This document shows, piece after piece, positions 7,875-16,078 of a DNA stretch of 30,587 nucleotides. Positions within the stretch are counted from its first letter, which is position 1. Each line of letters starts with the position of its first letter. This DNA comes from DASWUD01 sp036401755 (GTDB taxonomy: Bacteria > Pseudomonadota > Gammaproteobacteria > Thiohalomonadales > Thiohalomonadaceae). The notes below the pieces were generated by a model that saw nothing but the letters and a program-made list of their open reading frames with translations, did no database searches and was not told the origin of the DNA. Position numbers and translations under genes: made by a program. Location: assembly GCA_036401755.1 (NCBI GenBank), contig DASWUD010000280.1:1-30587 (forward strand), given 5' to 3'.

Positions 7875-7903
7875 TTGAAAAGGCTTGGATGGTTTCCTAT
7901 AGA
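7875..7903 (+). promoter_or_regulatory. Sigma70-type promoter for the 53-aa gene
   Basis: TTGAAA (7875-7880) and TATAGA (7898-7903) are separated by exactly 17 bases, each matching five of six consensus positions. Transcription would begin near 7910, leaving a leader of about 25 bases before ATG 7935. The ADH gene points the other way, so the small gene is the only evident target. Confidence 0.6.
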
Positions 7904-7934
7904 TCTAGGTCCATGAATCTGAAAGGCAGTGATC

Positions 7935-8096
7935 ATGTTTGGCAAGAGAAAGGTCCAACCGGCTGGCCCTGTGCTCCATGCCGTCTCCACCTTCCGCGAA
8001 GGGGCGTCGCGTGGTTTACGCTACTATTGGCCGCTGCTGCTCTTCATCCTGCTCAGCGCATTGAGCCAAATCGTGGGCGGCCCCTTCTCCGCTTGA
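7935..8096 (+). CDS. Small single-pass membrane protein (53 aa), unrecognised
   Basis: A short gene between two minus-strand genes. It encodes 53 residues beginning MFGKRKVQPAG, with one hydrophobic segment at about 31-46 (YWPLLLFILLSAL) and a short tail GGPFSA. The positive residues (KRK at 4-6, then R21, R26, R29) precede the segment, predicting an N-in, C-out inner-membrane protein. Support comes from the consensus-like promoter at 7875-7903 and an AAAGG ribosome binding site (7922-7926) about eight bases before ATG. I know no homologue and assign no function. The gene could be spurious, but promoter, ribosome binding site, membrane segment and charge layout agree. Confidence 0.55.
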   Translation: MFGKRKVQPAGPVLHAVSTFREGASRGLRYYWPLLLFILLSALSQIVGGPFSA

Positions 8097-8126
8097 GGGT
8101 TTTGCCACCACTGCCGCCGAATACTT

Positions 8127-9047
8127 CTACTCCCACTCCATTTCGCTGTAGACCTGCTGGGCGTTTCGCCCCTTGATCTCATCGTAGACCAACAGATGGC
8201 TGAAGGCGGTTTGGTCGATCTCCCCCGCACGCTCCATGCCGGCCCCCGTGGCGATGAGTTCACCGGCCTGTTTGCGCAGCATCGCAAGATAATCGAAGGT
8301 TTCGGCCTTGGCCTTGGCCAGCGTTGTGACATGGCCATGACCGGGCACCAGGTGGAGCGGTTTCAGGCTGGTGATCGTCTCGAAGGCCTCCTGCCAGTGG
8401 CGGCTGCTGGAGTAAGGCATTACGCCGAGCAGCCTGTCCACGTAGACCACATCGCCGGTGTAGACCACCTGTTCAGCCGGCAGCCAGACGAGGGTATCTC
8501 CCGGGGTGTGGGCCGGCCCGACGTGGATGAGTCGCAGCGTGGTACCACCCAGGGTGATCTCCAGCGTGCCGTCGAATCCTTCATCGGCCTGCAGCGGCAC
8601 GGTCTCGGCCATGCCGCTCTCCCCCACCAGGGATGCCAGCGCAGTGAGCTGCTCGGCGGCGCGCTTGCGCTGGTCCTCGATGGCCGCATTGCTGGCAATG
8701 ATGCGCGCCCCCTTCGCCTTGAAGTAACCGTTGCCGAGCCAGCGGTGATCCTGGCCACCGCTGTTGATCACCACCTTCACCGGCTGATCGGTGATGGTGT
8801 GGATGGCCTCTTCGATGCGTTGTGCCCCCTTCCAGCTCGCCCCCGGATCAATGAGAACCACGCCATCGGAGGTGACCACCACACCGAAGGTGGCATTGTT
8901 GCCGAGATTCTCCGCGCTGCGCTGCCCCATGTCGCCCACCAGCGCATAGAGTTTGTCGCTGATCTTTTCGATCTCGAGGGCGTGGGCCACCGCGGCAACC
9001 TGCCACAACAGCAACGCGACCATCACTCTGTACAAAACGCGCCGCAT
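8127..9047 (-). CDS. Exported metallo-beta-lactamase-fold hydrolase with altered zinc motif
   Basis: A 306-residue protein with a signal peptide (about 1-23, ending VAHA), so likely periplasmic. The MBL fold is shown by GVVLIDPG (62-69), AHTPGDT (179-185), YTGD (196-199) and PGHGHV (235-240). The canonical HxHxDH motif is replaced by SGGQDH (96-101), inside NSGGQDHRWLGNGYF. Asp100, His101, His180, Asp199 and His237 remain. The Zn2 site therefore looks intact while two His ligands of the Zn1 site are missing. It is related to the SoxH and quinoprotein-relay type MBL proteins, but the substrate is unknown. ATG 9047 lies two bases after the stop of the preceding gene, implying co-transcription with it. 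Confidence 0.85.
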   Translation of the reverse strand: MRRVLYRVMVALLLWQVAAVAHALEIEKISDKLYALVGDMGQRSAENLGNNATFGVVVTSDGVVLIDPGASWKGAQRIEEAIHTITDQPVKVVINSGGQDHRWLGNGYFKAKGARIIASNAAIEDQRKRAAEQLTALASLVGESGMAETVPLQADEGFDGTLEITLGGTTLRLIHVGPAHTPGDTLVWLPAEQVVYTGDVVYVDRLLGVMPYSSSRHWQEAFETITSLKPLHLVPGHGHVTTLAKAKAETFDYLAMLRKQAGELIATGAGMERAGEIDQTAFSHLLVYDEIKGRNAQQVYSEMEWE

Positions 9048-9049
9048 GA

Positions 9050-9448
9050 TCAGGTATGACAGAGGGGGCGGTTATCGGGATTTTCCACCCCGGCGGCGAT
9101 CAGTTGCACCATGTCGCGAAACTCCTCCATCGTGACACAGTTGAGGATGCGCGCCACCAGATCGGGGTCGAGGCGTACCGTGCACGGCGTGCCATCGGCA
9201 AGCTGGAACGTCACCCCGGCTACATTCTTCTCCATGGCATCCTCCCCCTGCTCCATCAACGCCGCCGTCTCCTGCAGCAGGACTTCGTAACAGGCATCGA
9301 TCTCTTCCGCCAGCTCATCGTCGAGATCCTCGGGAATTGCCGCGATACACCCCTCTTCGTCACCGCATTCGACCTCGACGCCGCGCTCGCGCAGGAAGGT
9401 CACAAACTTGTCCCGGATTGTTACATCAAAGAAGACATACTCAAGCAT
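9050..9448 (-). CDS. Conserved hypothetical acidic protein
   Basis: A 132-residue soluble protein rich in Asp and Glu, with six cysteines (28, 34, 53, 89, 104, 130) not arranged as a classical zinc or cluster motif. No domain is recognised. An AAGGA ribosome binding site about eight bases before ATG 9448 supports expression. It lies 28 bases after acpS and two bases before the MBL-fold gene, so it may be transcribed from the acpS operon and pair with the MBL protein. It lacks a signal peptide, whereas the MBL protein has one. Confidence 0.75.
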   Translation of the reverse strand: MLEYVFFDVTIRDKFVTFLRERGVEVECGDEEGCIAAIPEDLDDELAEEIDACYEVLLQETAALMEQGEDAMEKNVAGVTFQLADGTPCTVRLDPDLVARILNCVTMEEFRDMVQLIAAGVENPDNRPLCHT

Positions 9449-9476
9449 TATCGATTCCTTTTTCTCATTAACACAC

Positions 9477-9863
9477 TCAGGGCACGCGTTTCATCAAGGT
9501 GACAAAGGCTACGGCCATGTCGCGCTCATCGGCCAGGGAGATGAAGGCATCACCGATGGCGAGTTCTTCCACCAGGCGCAGCCCCTGCTCATGAAATTCG
9601 AGCACCGGTTTGCCCAGCGCGTCGTGCACCACACAAATATGTTTCAGGGAGAGTCCGTTGCGAAACCCCAGTCCCATCGCCTTGGCGGTCGCCTCCTTGG
9701 CGGCAAAACGCTTGGCGAGAAAGTGGGCCGGATGGGCCGCCTTGAGAAACTCCAGGTATTCACCCTCGCCAAGGATTCTTTCGGCAAATTGATCGCCATG
9801 GCGTTCCAGCGCCTGTTGCATACGCAACACACTGACGATATCGGTGCCAATGCCGTAGATCAC
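9477..9863 (-). CDS. acpS: Holo-[acyl-carrier-protein] synthase
   Basis: A 128-residue phosphopantetheinyl transferase that moves 4'-phosphopantetheine from CoA to apo-ACP, activating fatty-acid synthesis. Family signatures are the N-terminal MIYGIGTDIVSVLRM with the Mg-binding Asp8 and the central RFAAKEATAKAMG with the second acidic metal ligand. The C-terminal SLADERDMAVAF matches the LADER form of enterobacterial AcpS. Length is normal. The start overlaps the pdxJ stop by four bases (ATGA), the usual coupling of pdxJ-acpS. Confidence 0.97.
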   Translation of the reverse strand: MIYGIGTDIVSVLRMQQALERHGDQFAERILGEGEYLEFLKAAHPAHFLAKRFAAKEATAKAMGLGFRNGLSLKHICVVHDALGKPVLEFHEQGLRLVEELAIGDAFISLADERDMAVAFVTLMKRVP

Positions 9864-10594
9864 CGGCGCGCCTCGACCATCAGCCGCTTCATTTCGGCCA
9901 CCGCCTCATGCAGCCCGCTGAAGATGGCACGCGCGATGATGGCGTGTCCGATATTCAGCTCACGAATCTCGGCGATGCGCGCGATCGCCTGCACATTGTG
10001 GTAATGGAGACCGTGGCCGGCGTTGACCTGCAGGCCGGCGGTGTGGCCGAGCCGCGCCGCGTCGCTGATGCGCTGCAGTTCGCGCGCCACCGCCTCCGCG
10101 CCATGCAGGTCGGCATAATGACCGGTATGGATCTCGATGGCCGGGGCGCCACAGGCGGCGGCCGCCTCGATCTGGCGCGGCTCGGCATCGATGAACAGCG
10201 AGACGCGGATGCCGGCATCGGCGAGGCGTTTGCAGGCGTCGCGCACCTTCGGCAGTTGTCCCGCCACATCGAGCCCCCCCTCGGTGGTCAGCTCCTCGCG
10301 CCGCTCCGGCACCAGGCAACAATCTTCAGGGTGGATACGTTCTGCAATGGCGAGCATCTCCTGCGTGACCGCCATCTCCAGGTTCATGCGCGTCTCCAGA
10401 ATGTCCTTGAGCAGCTCCACATCACGCTCCTGGATATGACGCCGATCTTCACGCAGATGGAGCGTGATGCTGTCGGCCCCGGCCTGCTCGGAGACGATGG
10501 CGGCCTGCACCGGATCGGGATAGCGTGTGCCACGCGCCTGGCGCAGCGTCGCCACGTGATCGATGTTGACGCCCAGCAGAATGTCGTTATTCAT
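9860..10594 (-). CDS. pdxJ: Pyridoxine 5'-phosphate synthase
   Basis: A 244-residue TIM-barrel enzyme joining 1-deoxy-D-xylulose 5-phosphate and 3-amino-1-hydroxyacetone phosphate into pyridoxine 5'-phosphate, the last step of DXP-dependent vitamin B6 synthesis. Diagnostic segments are LGVNIDHVATLRQARGT at the N-terminus, SITLHLREDRRHIQ, and the C-terminal NIGHAIIARAIFSGL. A strong GAGGAG ribosome binding site overlaps the recO stop, five bases from ATG 10594. It lies between recO and acpS, the usual gammaproteobacterial order. Confidence 0.98.
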   Translation of the reverse strand: MNNDILLGVNIDHVATLRQARGTRYPDPVQAAIVSEQAGADSITLHLREDRRHIQERDVELLKDILETRMNLEMAVTQEMLAIAERIHPEDCCLVPERREELTTEGGLDVAGQLPKVRDACKRLADAGIRVSLFIDAEPRQIEAAAACGAPAIEIHTGHYADLHGAEAVARELQRISDAARLGHTAGLQVNAGHGLHYHNVQAIARIAEIRELNIGHAIIARAIFSGLHEAVAEMKRLMVEARR

Positions 10595-10596
10595 TG

Positions 10597-11352
10597 TTAC
10601 TCCTCAAAATCCGAATCGGCAGGGGGGTGGAGTCCCGCGGCCAGCCCCTGGCTGAAGAGCTCGCGACTCTGCAGCGGCTTGTTACCCAGGTAGAGTCCCA
10701 GCGCCGCGCGCATCAGCCGTTTCGCATCGCGGCGCGCCTGCTCACTAGGCATTTCGCCCGAGGCGAGTGCCAGCAGTGTCGCCCCGCTCACCTGCAGGCA
10801 GCGCTCCTGCGCACCGACTGGCGCAGGACCATGCTCCAGATGATAACAGTAGTTCACGTGGGGTTGGATCGGCTGCCCCTCCACACTTCGTTCCAGCAGC
10901 AGACCATAGCCGAGGCTCTCCAGCAGATCGCGCTCGAACAGCCGCAACGACCACTCGGCCAATGGTCCGTTTCCCAACAATTGCAGTGTTGTCTCGTAGC
11001 GTTCGAACAGTTCGGGATGGGGGTCGTTTCGCGCCAGCAGCCGCATCAATAGTTCGTTGAGATAGAAACCGCTGAACACGGCGGTGCCGTTCAATGTCAC
11101 CCTCGGCTCACGCGGTTCCACGGCCGTGAGGGTGCCCACCTCGCCGCGCAAAGTCCAGGAGATGAGCAGTGGCTGAAACGGCTGCAGAATAGCCGTCTGC
11201 CCCTTGCGTCCGGCGCGGGCTCCTTTGGCAATCAGCGCGATACGTCCAGCAGTGGCGGTGAAAGCCTCGATGAGCAGACTGGTTTCGCTATAGGGTCGGC
11301 GATGCAGCAGGTAGGCGTGTTGCAGTACCGAGGGCGCGGAATGGGAGGACAT
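10597..11352 (-). CDS. recO: DNA repair protein RecO
   Basis: A 251-residue protein of the RecF recombination pathway, which anneals single strands and, with RecR, loads RecA onto SSB-coated DNA. The N-terminal OB-fold is visible as AYLLHRRPYSETSLLIEAFT, then GRIALIAKGARAGRKG. The middle shows FYLNELLMRLL, a common RecO helix, and a helical C-terminal domain follows. ATG 11352 is preferred; a TTG six codons upstream at 11370 is an alternative. It ends two bases before pdxJ and follows era by about 30 bases, within one long minus-strand operon. Confidence 0.95.
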   Translation of the reverse strand: MSSHSAPSVLQHAYLLHRRPYSETSLLIEAFTATAGRIALIAKGARAGRKGQTAILQPFQPLLISWTLRGEVGTLTAVEPREPRVTLNGTAVFSGFYLNELLMRLLARNDPHPELFERYETTLQLLGNGPLAEWSLRLFERDLLESLGYGLLLERSVEGQPIQPHVNYCYHLEHGPAPVGAQERCLQVSGATLLALASGEMPSEQARRDAKRLMRAALGLYLGNKPLQSRELFSQGLAAGLHPPADSDFEE

Positions 11353-11385
11353 AGCGTGCGCCGATCTCAACGCGGGAGTGGTGCG

Positions 11386-12285
11386 TTACTCTTCCCGATA
11401 CCCCAGACTATTGAGCAGCCGTTCATTGTCCGACCACCCCTCCTTGACCTTCACCCATAGTTGGAGAAATACCTTATTGTCGAACAGCTTTTCCATGTCG
11501 ATGCGCGCCTGGCGGCCGATCTCCTTAAGCTGTTCGCCCTTCTTGCCAATGACGATACGTTTCTGGCTATCGCGCTCCACCCAGATCAGGGCACTGATGC
11601 GCAGCAAGCCTTCCTCTTCCTTGAACTGCTCGATCTCGACGGTAACGGCGTAGGGCAACTCCTGCCCCAACTCACGCATCAGTTTCTCGCGCACGATCTC
11701 GGCGGCGAGAAAACGCTCGCTGCGATCGGTGATCTGATCGGCGGGGAACATCGGCGCCGCCTCGGGCAGGTAGCGCACCACGGTGCGCTCCAGCTCGGCG
11801 ACGTTGCTGCCGTTCTGCGCCGACAGCGGCACGATCTCGATGAAGGACATCTTGTCCGCCAGCGACTGCATCAGCGGCAACAAAGCCTCCTTATCGGCGA
11901 GACGATCGATCTTGTTGACCACCAGCATCACCGGCACCTTGGCGTTTTTCAGGCGCTGCAGGACGTTTTCATCCTCCTCGTTCCACTCCCCCGCCTCGAT
12001 GACAAACAAGATCAGATCCACATCGTCGAGGGTGGTGGTCACCGCCTTGTTCATGAAGCGGTTCATCGCCTTCTTGGCGTTGAGGTGCAGGCCCGGGGTG
12101 TCGACGTAGACCGCCTGGCTCACCTCGTCGGTCTTGATGCCGAGGATGCGGTGACGGGTGGTCTGCGGCTTGCGCGAGGTGATGCTGATCTTCTGGCCGA
12201 GAATGCGGTTCAGCAAGGTCGACTTGCCCACATTGGGCCGCCCGACGATGGCGACGAAGCCGCTACGAAAGGGGGATTCACTCAT
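11386..12285 (-). CDS. era: GTPase Era
   Basis: A 299-residue GTPase needed for 16S rRNA processing and 30S assembly, with links to the cell cycle. The GTPase motifs are G1 GRPNVGKS (15-22), G3 DTPG and G4 NKID. The C-terminal KH domain that binds the 3' end of 16S rRNA shows as IGKKGEQLKEIGRQAR. ATG 12285 overlaps the rnc stop by eight bases, the classical rnc-era coupling; a TTG at 12291 is less likely. Length is normal. Confidence 0.98.
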   Translation of the reverse strand: MSESPFRSGFVAIVGRPNVGKSTLLNRILGQKISITSRKPQTTRHRILGIKTDEVSQAVYVDTPGLHLNAKKAMNRFMNKAVTTTLDDVDLILFVIEAGEWNEEDENVLQRLKNAKVPVMLVVNKIDRLADKEALLPLMQSLADKMSFIEIVPLSAQNGSNVAELERTVVRYLPEAAPMFPADQITDRSERFLAAEIVREKLMRELGQELPYAVTVEIEQFKEEEGLLRISALIWVERDSQKRIVIGKKGEQLKEIGRQARIDMEKLFDNKVFLQLWVKVKEGWSDNERLLNSLGYREE

Positions 12286-12955
12286 GTCCAAGTATTTTCA
12301 ACGCCTCCTCGGCGGCCATCTGTTCTGCCTTGCGGCGGCTGTTGCCCACGCCCTGCAGCGGTTCGCTGATCCCCTCCACATGGCACTCCACGCGGAAGGT
12401 TTGGGCGTGCTCTACCCCTTCCACCGAGACGACTGCGTAGCTCGGCAGTGGGCGGCGGCGTGATTGGAGAAATTCCTGCAGGCGGGTTTTGGGGTCCTTG
12501 AGGCTGCTGGCGCTGTCGACCTCGGCCAGGCGCGGTTCGAGATGGCGCAGGATGAAAGCCCGCGCCGGCTCAATTCCAGCGTCCAGAAAGATCGCGCCGA
12601 TGATCGCCTCGAAGGCGTCGGCCAGGATCGAGTCGCGGCGGAAACCACCACTCTTCATTTCGCCGCTGCCCAGATGGAGATAGTCGCCGAGCTCCAGGTC
12701 GCGGGCGATGGCGGCAAGGGTATCACCGCGCACCAGTCGCGCACGTAACCGGCTGAGGTGCCCCTCGTCGGCGCGCGGATAACGTCGGAAGAGTTCATCG
12801 GAGATGACAAAGCTCAGAATGGCATCACCGAGAAATTCGAGTCGCTCGTTGTTGTCGCGCCCAACGCTCCGATGGGTGAGCGCCACATGCAGCGCCCCTT
12901 CATCGCTAAAGTGGTAACCCAGTTTGCGCTGGAGTCGTTCGACAGGAGGGTTCAA
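12278..12955 (-). CDS. rnc: Ribonuclease III
   Basis: A 225-residue double-strand-specific endoribonuclease that processes rRNA precursors and structured mRNAs. The signature NERLEFLGDAIL is at 36-47, with Glu40 and Asp44. The second catalytic pair is Asp113 and Glu116 in DSILADAFEAIIGAIFLD. A dsRNA-binding domain occupies about 150-225, ending GNSRRKAEQMAAEEAL. The start overlaps the DUF4845 gene's stop by four bases and the stop overlaps era. Length and motifs are normal. Confidence 0.98.
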   Translation of the reverse strand: MNPPVERLQRKLGYHFSDEGALHVALTHRSVGRDNNERLEFLGDAILSFVISDELFRRYPRADEGHLSRLRARLVRGDTLAAIARDLELGDYLHLGSGEMKSGGFRRDSILADAFEAIIGAIFLDAGIEPARAFILRHLEPRLAEVDSASSLKDPKTRLQEFLQSRRRPLPSYAVVSVEGVEHAQTFRVECHVEGISEPLQGVGNSRRKAEQMAAEEALKILGHE

Positions 12956-13323
12956 ATGGCCGGAACCTCTCCCGTGTTGGAAAAATTGGTTACGATGGAG
13001 ATGTTATAAAAGAGCGGCACACGCACCTCGTATTCGATGGTGACATTATAGAAAGTGCCTTCCCGCTCGACCATGATCTCATCGCGGCCGACATGCTTTA
13101 CATCGTTGATGTCGAGGCGTTTGAGCAGTGTATCCATCACCTGCTTGGGGGTGGTATAGGTTTCGGTGCGCTCACCGGCTACCCCCTGCAACACCGATTT
13201 GACCGCGGCGTTCTCCACATAGACAGGCAACAGCTTGATCACCACCAGAATGAATACACCGACCAGCGGCGCCAGCAACATCACCGTGGCGAAACTCACC
13301 CCCTGCTGCGATTTTCTCAACAT
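12952..13323 (-). CDS. DUF4845 family membrane protein
   Basis: A 123-residue protein with a short basic N-terminus (MLRKSQQGVSF) and one hydrophobic segment at about 12-31, reminiscent of type IV pilin N-termini, then a small beta-rich domain outside the membrane. The position between lepB and rnc is typical of DUF4845 proteins in gammaproteobacteria; their function is unknown. ATG 13323 has a GGGAG ribosome binding site eight bases upstream; a longer reading to 13410 would overlap lepB. The prepilin-like look is only suggestive because the glutamate at +5 is absent. Confidence 0.9.
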   Translation of the reverse strand: MLRKSQQGVSFATVMLLAPLVGVFILVVIKLLPVYVENAAVKSVLQGVAGERTETYTTPKQVMDTLLKRLDINDVKHVGRDEIMVEREGTFYNVTIEYEVRVPLFYNISIVTNFSNTGEVPAI

Positions 13324-13349
13324 GACATCATCTCCCGTGTGTGTTGTCG

Positions 13350-14135
13350 TCAATGAACCTGCGTGCCAATGCGCCGCCAGGCGATCGCCGATGAGGCATC
13401 CCAATCCCAATTCATCCAGATCATGAAGGCCTTGCCTACCAGATTGCGATCGGGAACGGTTCCCCAGTATCGGCTATCGAGACTGTTGTCGCGGTTGTCA
13501 CCCATCACAAAATATTCGCCCTCACGCACGAAATATTCGAAATCCCGTGTTGGTTTGTCGGACTCCACCAGAATTTCATGGGTCACCCCGCCCAGATTTT
13601 CGAGGCGTTTGCTGGCGCCGTTCATCCCGGCCCCACCACCTTCACCCATGTAGACCCCGTTCAGCTGCTGGGGGACCTCCTGGCCATTGATGTAGAGGAC
13701 CTTGTTGCGATATTCGATGCGATCACCGGGCACCCCTACCACACGCTTGATGTAATCGACGCGCGGGTCTTCCGGATAACGGAATACCACCACATCGCCC
13801 GTCTTGGGGGAGCCGAGATCCAGCACCTTGGTGTTGAGCACCGGCAGGCGCAATCCATAACTGAATTTGTTGACCAGGATGAAGTCCCCCACCAGCAGGG
13901 TCGGCATCATTGACCCCGAGGGGATGCGGAACGGCTCGGCCAGGAAGGAGCGGATCACCAGCACCAACAGGATGATGGGAAAGAAGGAGCGGGAATACTC
14001 CACCAGCAGCGGCTCCTCTTTGATAGCGCCTTCTGCCGCCCCCTTCTTGCCACGGTTCATCAGCGCATAACCGCCCCAAATCAGGCCCGTGATAAAGGTC
14101 GCCAAAACCAGAAATGTCGGAAAATCGAAATGCAT
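13350..14135 (-). CDS. lepB: Signal peptidase I
   Basis: A 261-residue inner-membrane serine protease that removes signal peptides from exported proteins. Two membrane segments lie at about 5-26 and 51-65. The catalytic serine is Ser75 in IPSGSMMPTLLVGD and the general base is Lys130 in DYIKRVVGVPGD. The later MGDNRDNSLDSRYWG box is also present. ATG 14135 shares its first base with the lepA stop, so the two are coupled. A longer in-frame reading to 14273 would run into lepA and lacks family support. Confidence 0.97.
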   Translation of the reverse strand: MHFDFPTFLVLATFITGLIWGGYALMNRGKKGAAEGAIKEEPLLVEYSRSFFPIILLVLVIRSFLAEPFRIPSGSMMPTLLVGDFILVNKFSYGLRLPVLNTKVLDLGSPKTGDVVVFRYPEDPRVDYIKRVVGVPGDRIEYRNKVLYINGQEVPQQLNGVYMGEGGGAGMNGASKRLENLGGVTHEILVESDKPTRDFEYFVREGEYFVMGDNRDNSLDSRYWGTVPDRNLVGKAFMIWMNWDWDASSAIAWRRIGTQVH

Positions 14136-15937
14136 CACTTCTTCCCTACGTGGAGGACCGCGAAGAAGGCCTCTTGCGGGACCTCCACCGAGCCGATCTG
14201 TTTCATACGCTTCTTGCCCGCCTTCTGCTTCTCCAGCAGCTTGCGTTTGCGGGTGATATCGCCACCGTAGCACTTGGCCAGCACGTTTTTGCGTAACGCC
14301 TTCACCGTGGTACGGGCAATGATGTGCGCGCCGATGGCCGCCTGGATCGCCACATCGAACATCTGGCGCGGGATCAGTTCGCTCATCTTCTCCGCCAGCT
14401 CGCGGCCGCGCACCTGCGCCTGATCGCGGTGCACGATGATCGCCAGCGCATCGACCTTGTCGCCATTGATGAGGATGTCGAGCTTCACCAGCTTGGCCGA
14501 CTGGAAGCGGTTGAACTGGTAGTCCATCGAGGCGAAGCCGCGGCTCACCGACTTGAGGCGGTCGAAGAAATCGAGCACCACTTCGTTGAGCGGCAGTTCA
14601 TAGGTGACCGACACCTGGTTGCCGGCGAACTGCAGGTTTTTCTGCACACCGCGCTTCTCGGTGCAGAGGGTCAACACGTTGCCCAGATACTCCTTCGGCA
14701 CCAGGATGTTGGCGGTGATGATCGGTTCGCGGATGTCGGCGATGTAATTGGACTCGGGCAGGTCGGCAGGATTGTCGACCTTGATCACCTCGCCCTTGGT
14801 GGTCTCCACCTCGTAGACCACGGTCGGTGCGGTGGTGATGAGGTCGAGATCGTATTCACGCTCCAGACGCTCCTGGATAATCTCCATGTGCAGCATGCCG
14901 AGGAAGCCGCAACGAAAACCGAAACCGAGCGCCTGCGAGGTCTCCGGCTCGTAGAAGAGCGCCGCGTCGTTGAGGCGCAGCTTGGCTAAAGCCTCGCGCA
15001 GATCCTCGTAGTTCTCGGCGCTGATGGGAAACAGGCCGGCGAAGACGCGCGGCTGCACCGGGCGGAAACCGGGCAGCCCCGCCTCGGCCGGCTTGTCGGC
15101 CAGGGTCAGCGTATCGCCCACCGGCGCACCATCGATCTCCTTGATGTTGGCGATGACAAAGCCCACCTCGCCCGCCTCCAGCGACTCGCTGTCCTTCATC
15201 TTCGGCGTGAAGACGCCGACGCGATCCACCTGGTAGCTGCGCCCGGTGGACATCACCAGCATCTTCTGTTTGAGCTTGAGCGAGCCCTGCATCACGCGCA
15301 CCAGCGACACGACCCCCAGGTAGTTGTCGAACCAGGAGTCGATGATCAGCGCCTGCAGCGGCTTGTCGCGCTCCCCCTTCGGCGGCGGCACCTTGACGAT
15401 GAGCTGTTCCAGCAGGTCGTTGATGCCGAGGCCGGTCTTGGCACTCACCCGCACCGCATCGTGCGCCTCGATGCCGATAATCTCTTCGATTTCGTTGATA
15501 ACACGGTCGGGGTCGGCGGCCGGCAGGTCGATCTTGTTGAGCACCGGCACCACCTCCAGCCCCTGCTCGATGGCGGTGTAGCAGTTGGCCACGGTCTGTG
15601 CCTCGACGCCCTGCGAGGCATCGACCACCAGCAGCGCCCCTTCGCAGGCCGCCAGCGAGCGGGAGACCTCGTAGGAGAAGTCGACATGGCCCGGGGTGTC
15701 GATGAAGTTGAGCAGATAGCTCTCGCCGTTGCGCGCCTTGTACTCCAGCGACACGCTCTGTGCCTTGATGGTAATGCCGCGCTCGCGCTCCAGATCCATC
15801 GAGTCGAGTACCTGCGCCTCCATCTCGCGGTCGGAGAGGCCGCCGCAGATCTGGATGAAACGATCGGCGATAGTCGACTTGCCATGGTCGATGTGAGCGA
15901 TGATGGAGAAGTTACGGATATGGTTGGGATCGATCAC
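14135..15937 (-). CDS. lepA: Elongation factor 4 (LepA) GTPase
   Basis: A 600-residue translational GTPase, close to the 599 of E. coli. It acts on ribosomes during initiation and elongation under stress. G1 is AHIDHGKST (14-22), G3 DTPGHVDF and G4 NKID. The C-terminal LepA-specific domain ends in basic KRKLLEKQKAGKKRMK. The start is a GTG (gtg atc gat ccc); no in-frame ATG lies nearby and the ribosome binding site is weak. A terminator-like hairpin 40-70 bases upstream separates it from the glutaredoxin and sigma-E module. Confidence 0.98.
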   Translation of the reverse strand: MIDPNHIRNFSIIAHIDHGKSTIADRFIQICGGLSDREMEAQVLDSMDLERERGITIKAQSVSLEYKARNGESYLLNFIDTPGHVDFSYEVSRSLAACEGALLVVDASQGVEAQTVANCYTAIEQGLEVVPVLNKIDLPAADPDRVINEIEEIIGIEAHDAVRVSAKTGLGINDLLEQLIVKVPPPKGERDKPLQALIIDSWFDNYLGVVSLVRVMQGSLKLKQKMLVMSTGRSYQVDRVGVFTPKMKDSESLEAGEVGFVIANIKEIDGAPVGDTLTLADKPAEAGLPGFRPVQPRVFAGLFPISAENYEDLREALAKLRLNDAALFYEPETSQALGFGFRCGFLGMLHMEIIQERLEREYDLDLITTAPTVVYEVETTKGEVIKVDNPADLPESNYIADIREPIITANILVPKEYLGNVLTLCTEKRGVQKNLQFAGNQVSVTYELPLNEVVLDFFDRLKSVSRGFASMDYQFNRFQSAKLVKLDILINGDKVDALAIIVHRDQAQVRGRELAEKMSELIPRQMFDVAIQAAIGAHIIARTTVKALRKNVLAKCYGGDITRKRKLLEKQKAGKKRMKQIGSVEVPQEAFFAVLHVGKK

Positions 15938-15975
15938 GACGGGTTTCTTTAGGTCTCAAGCCGAGTGGGGTTGCC

Positions 15976-16005
15976 ATAAAACAAGAGGGGCGACTTTGGC
16001 CCCTC
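15976..16005 (-). terminator. Rho-independent terminator between the glutaredoxin gene and lepA
   Basis: On the minus strand the stem GAGGGGC, a 7-base loop and GCCCCTC (positions 16005-15985) is followed by TTGTTTTA. It lies 74 bases after the glutaredoxin stop and 48 bases before the lepA GTG. It would end the rpoE-mucD transcript, or attenuate transcription into lepA. Confidence 0.7.
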
Positions 16006-16078
16006 ACGAGTCCACCACGCCGGTGCTTACCTACAGCGTGTGGCATAACCTGTTAATTATTAATAATTTTACCCAATA

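Noticed and set aside
9477..9863. Apparent loss of a conserved His near the AcpS C-terminus
   Set aside because: The LADER form seen here also occurs in E. coli AcpS, so it is normal variation.
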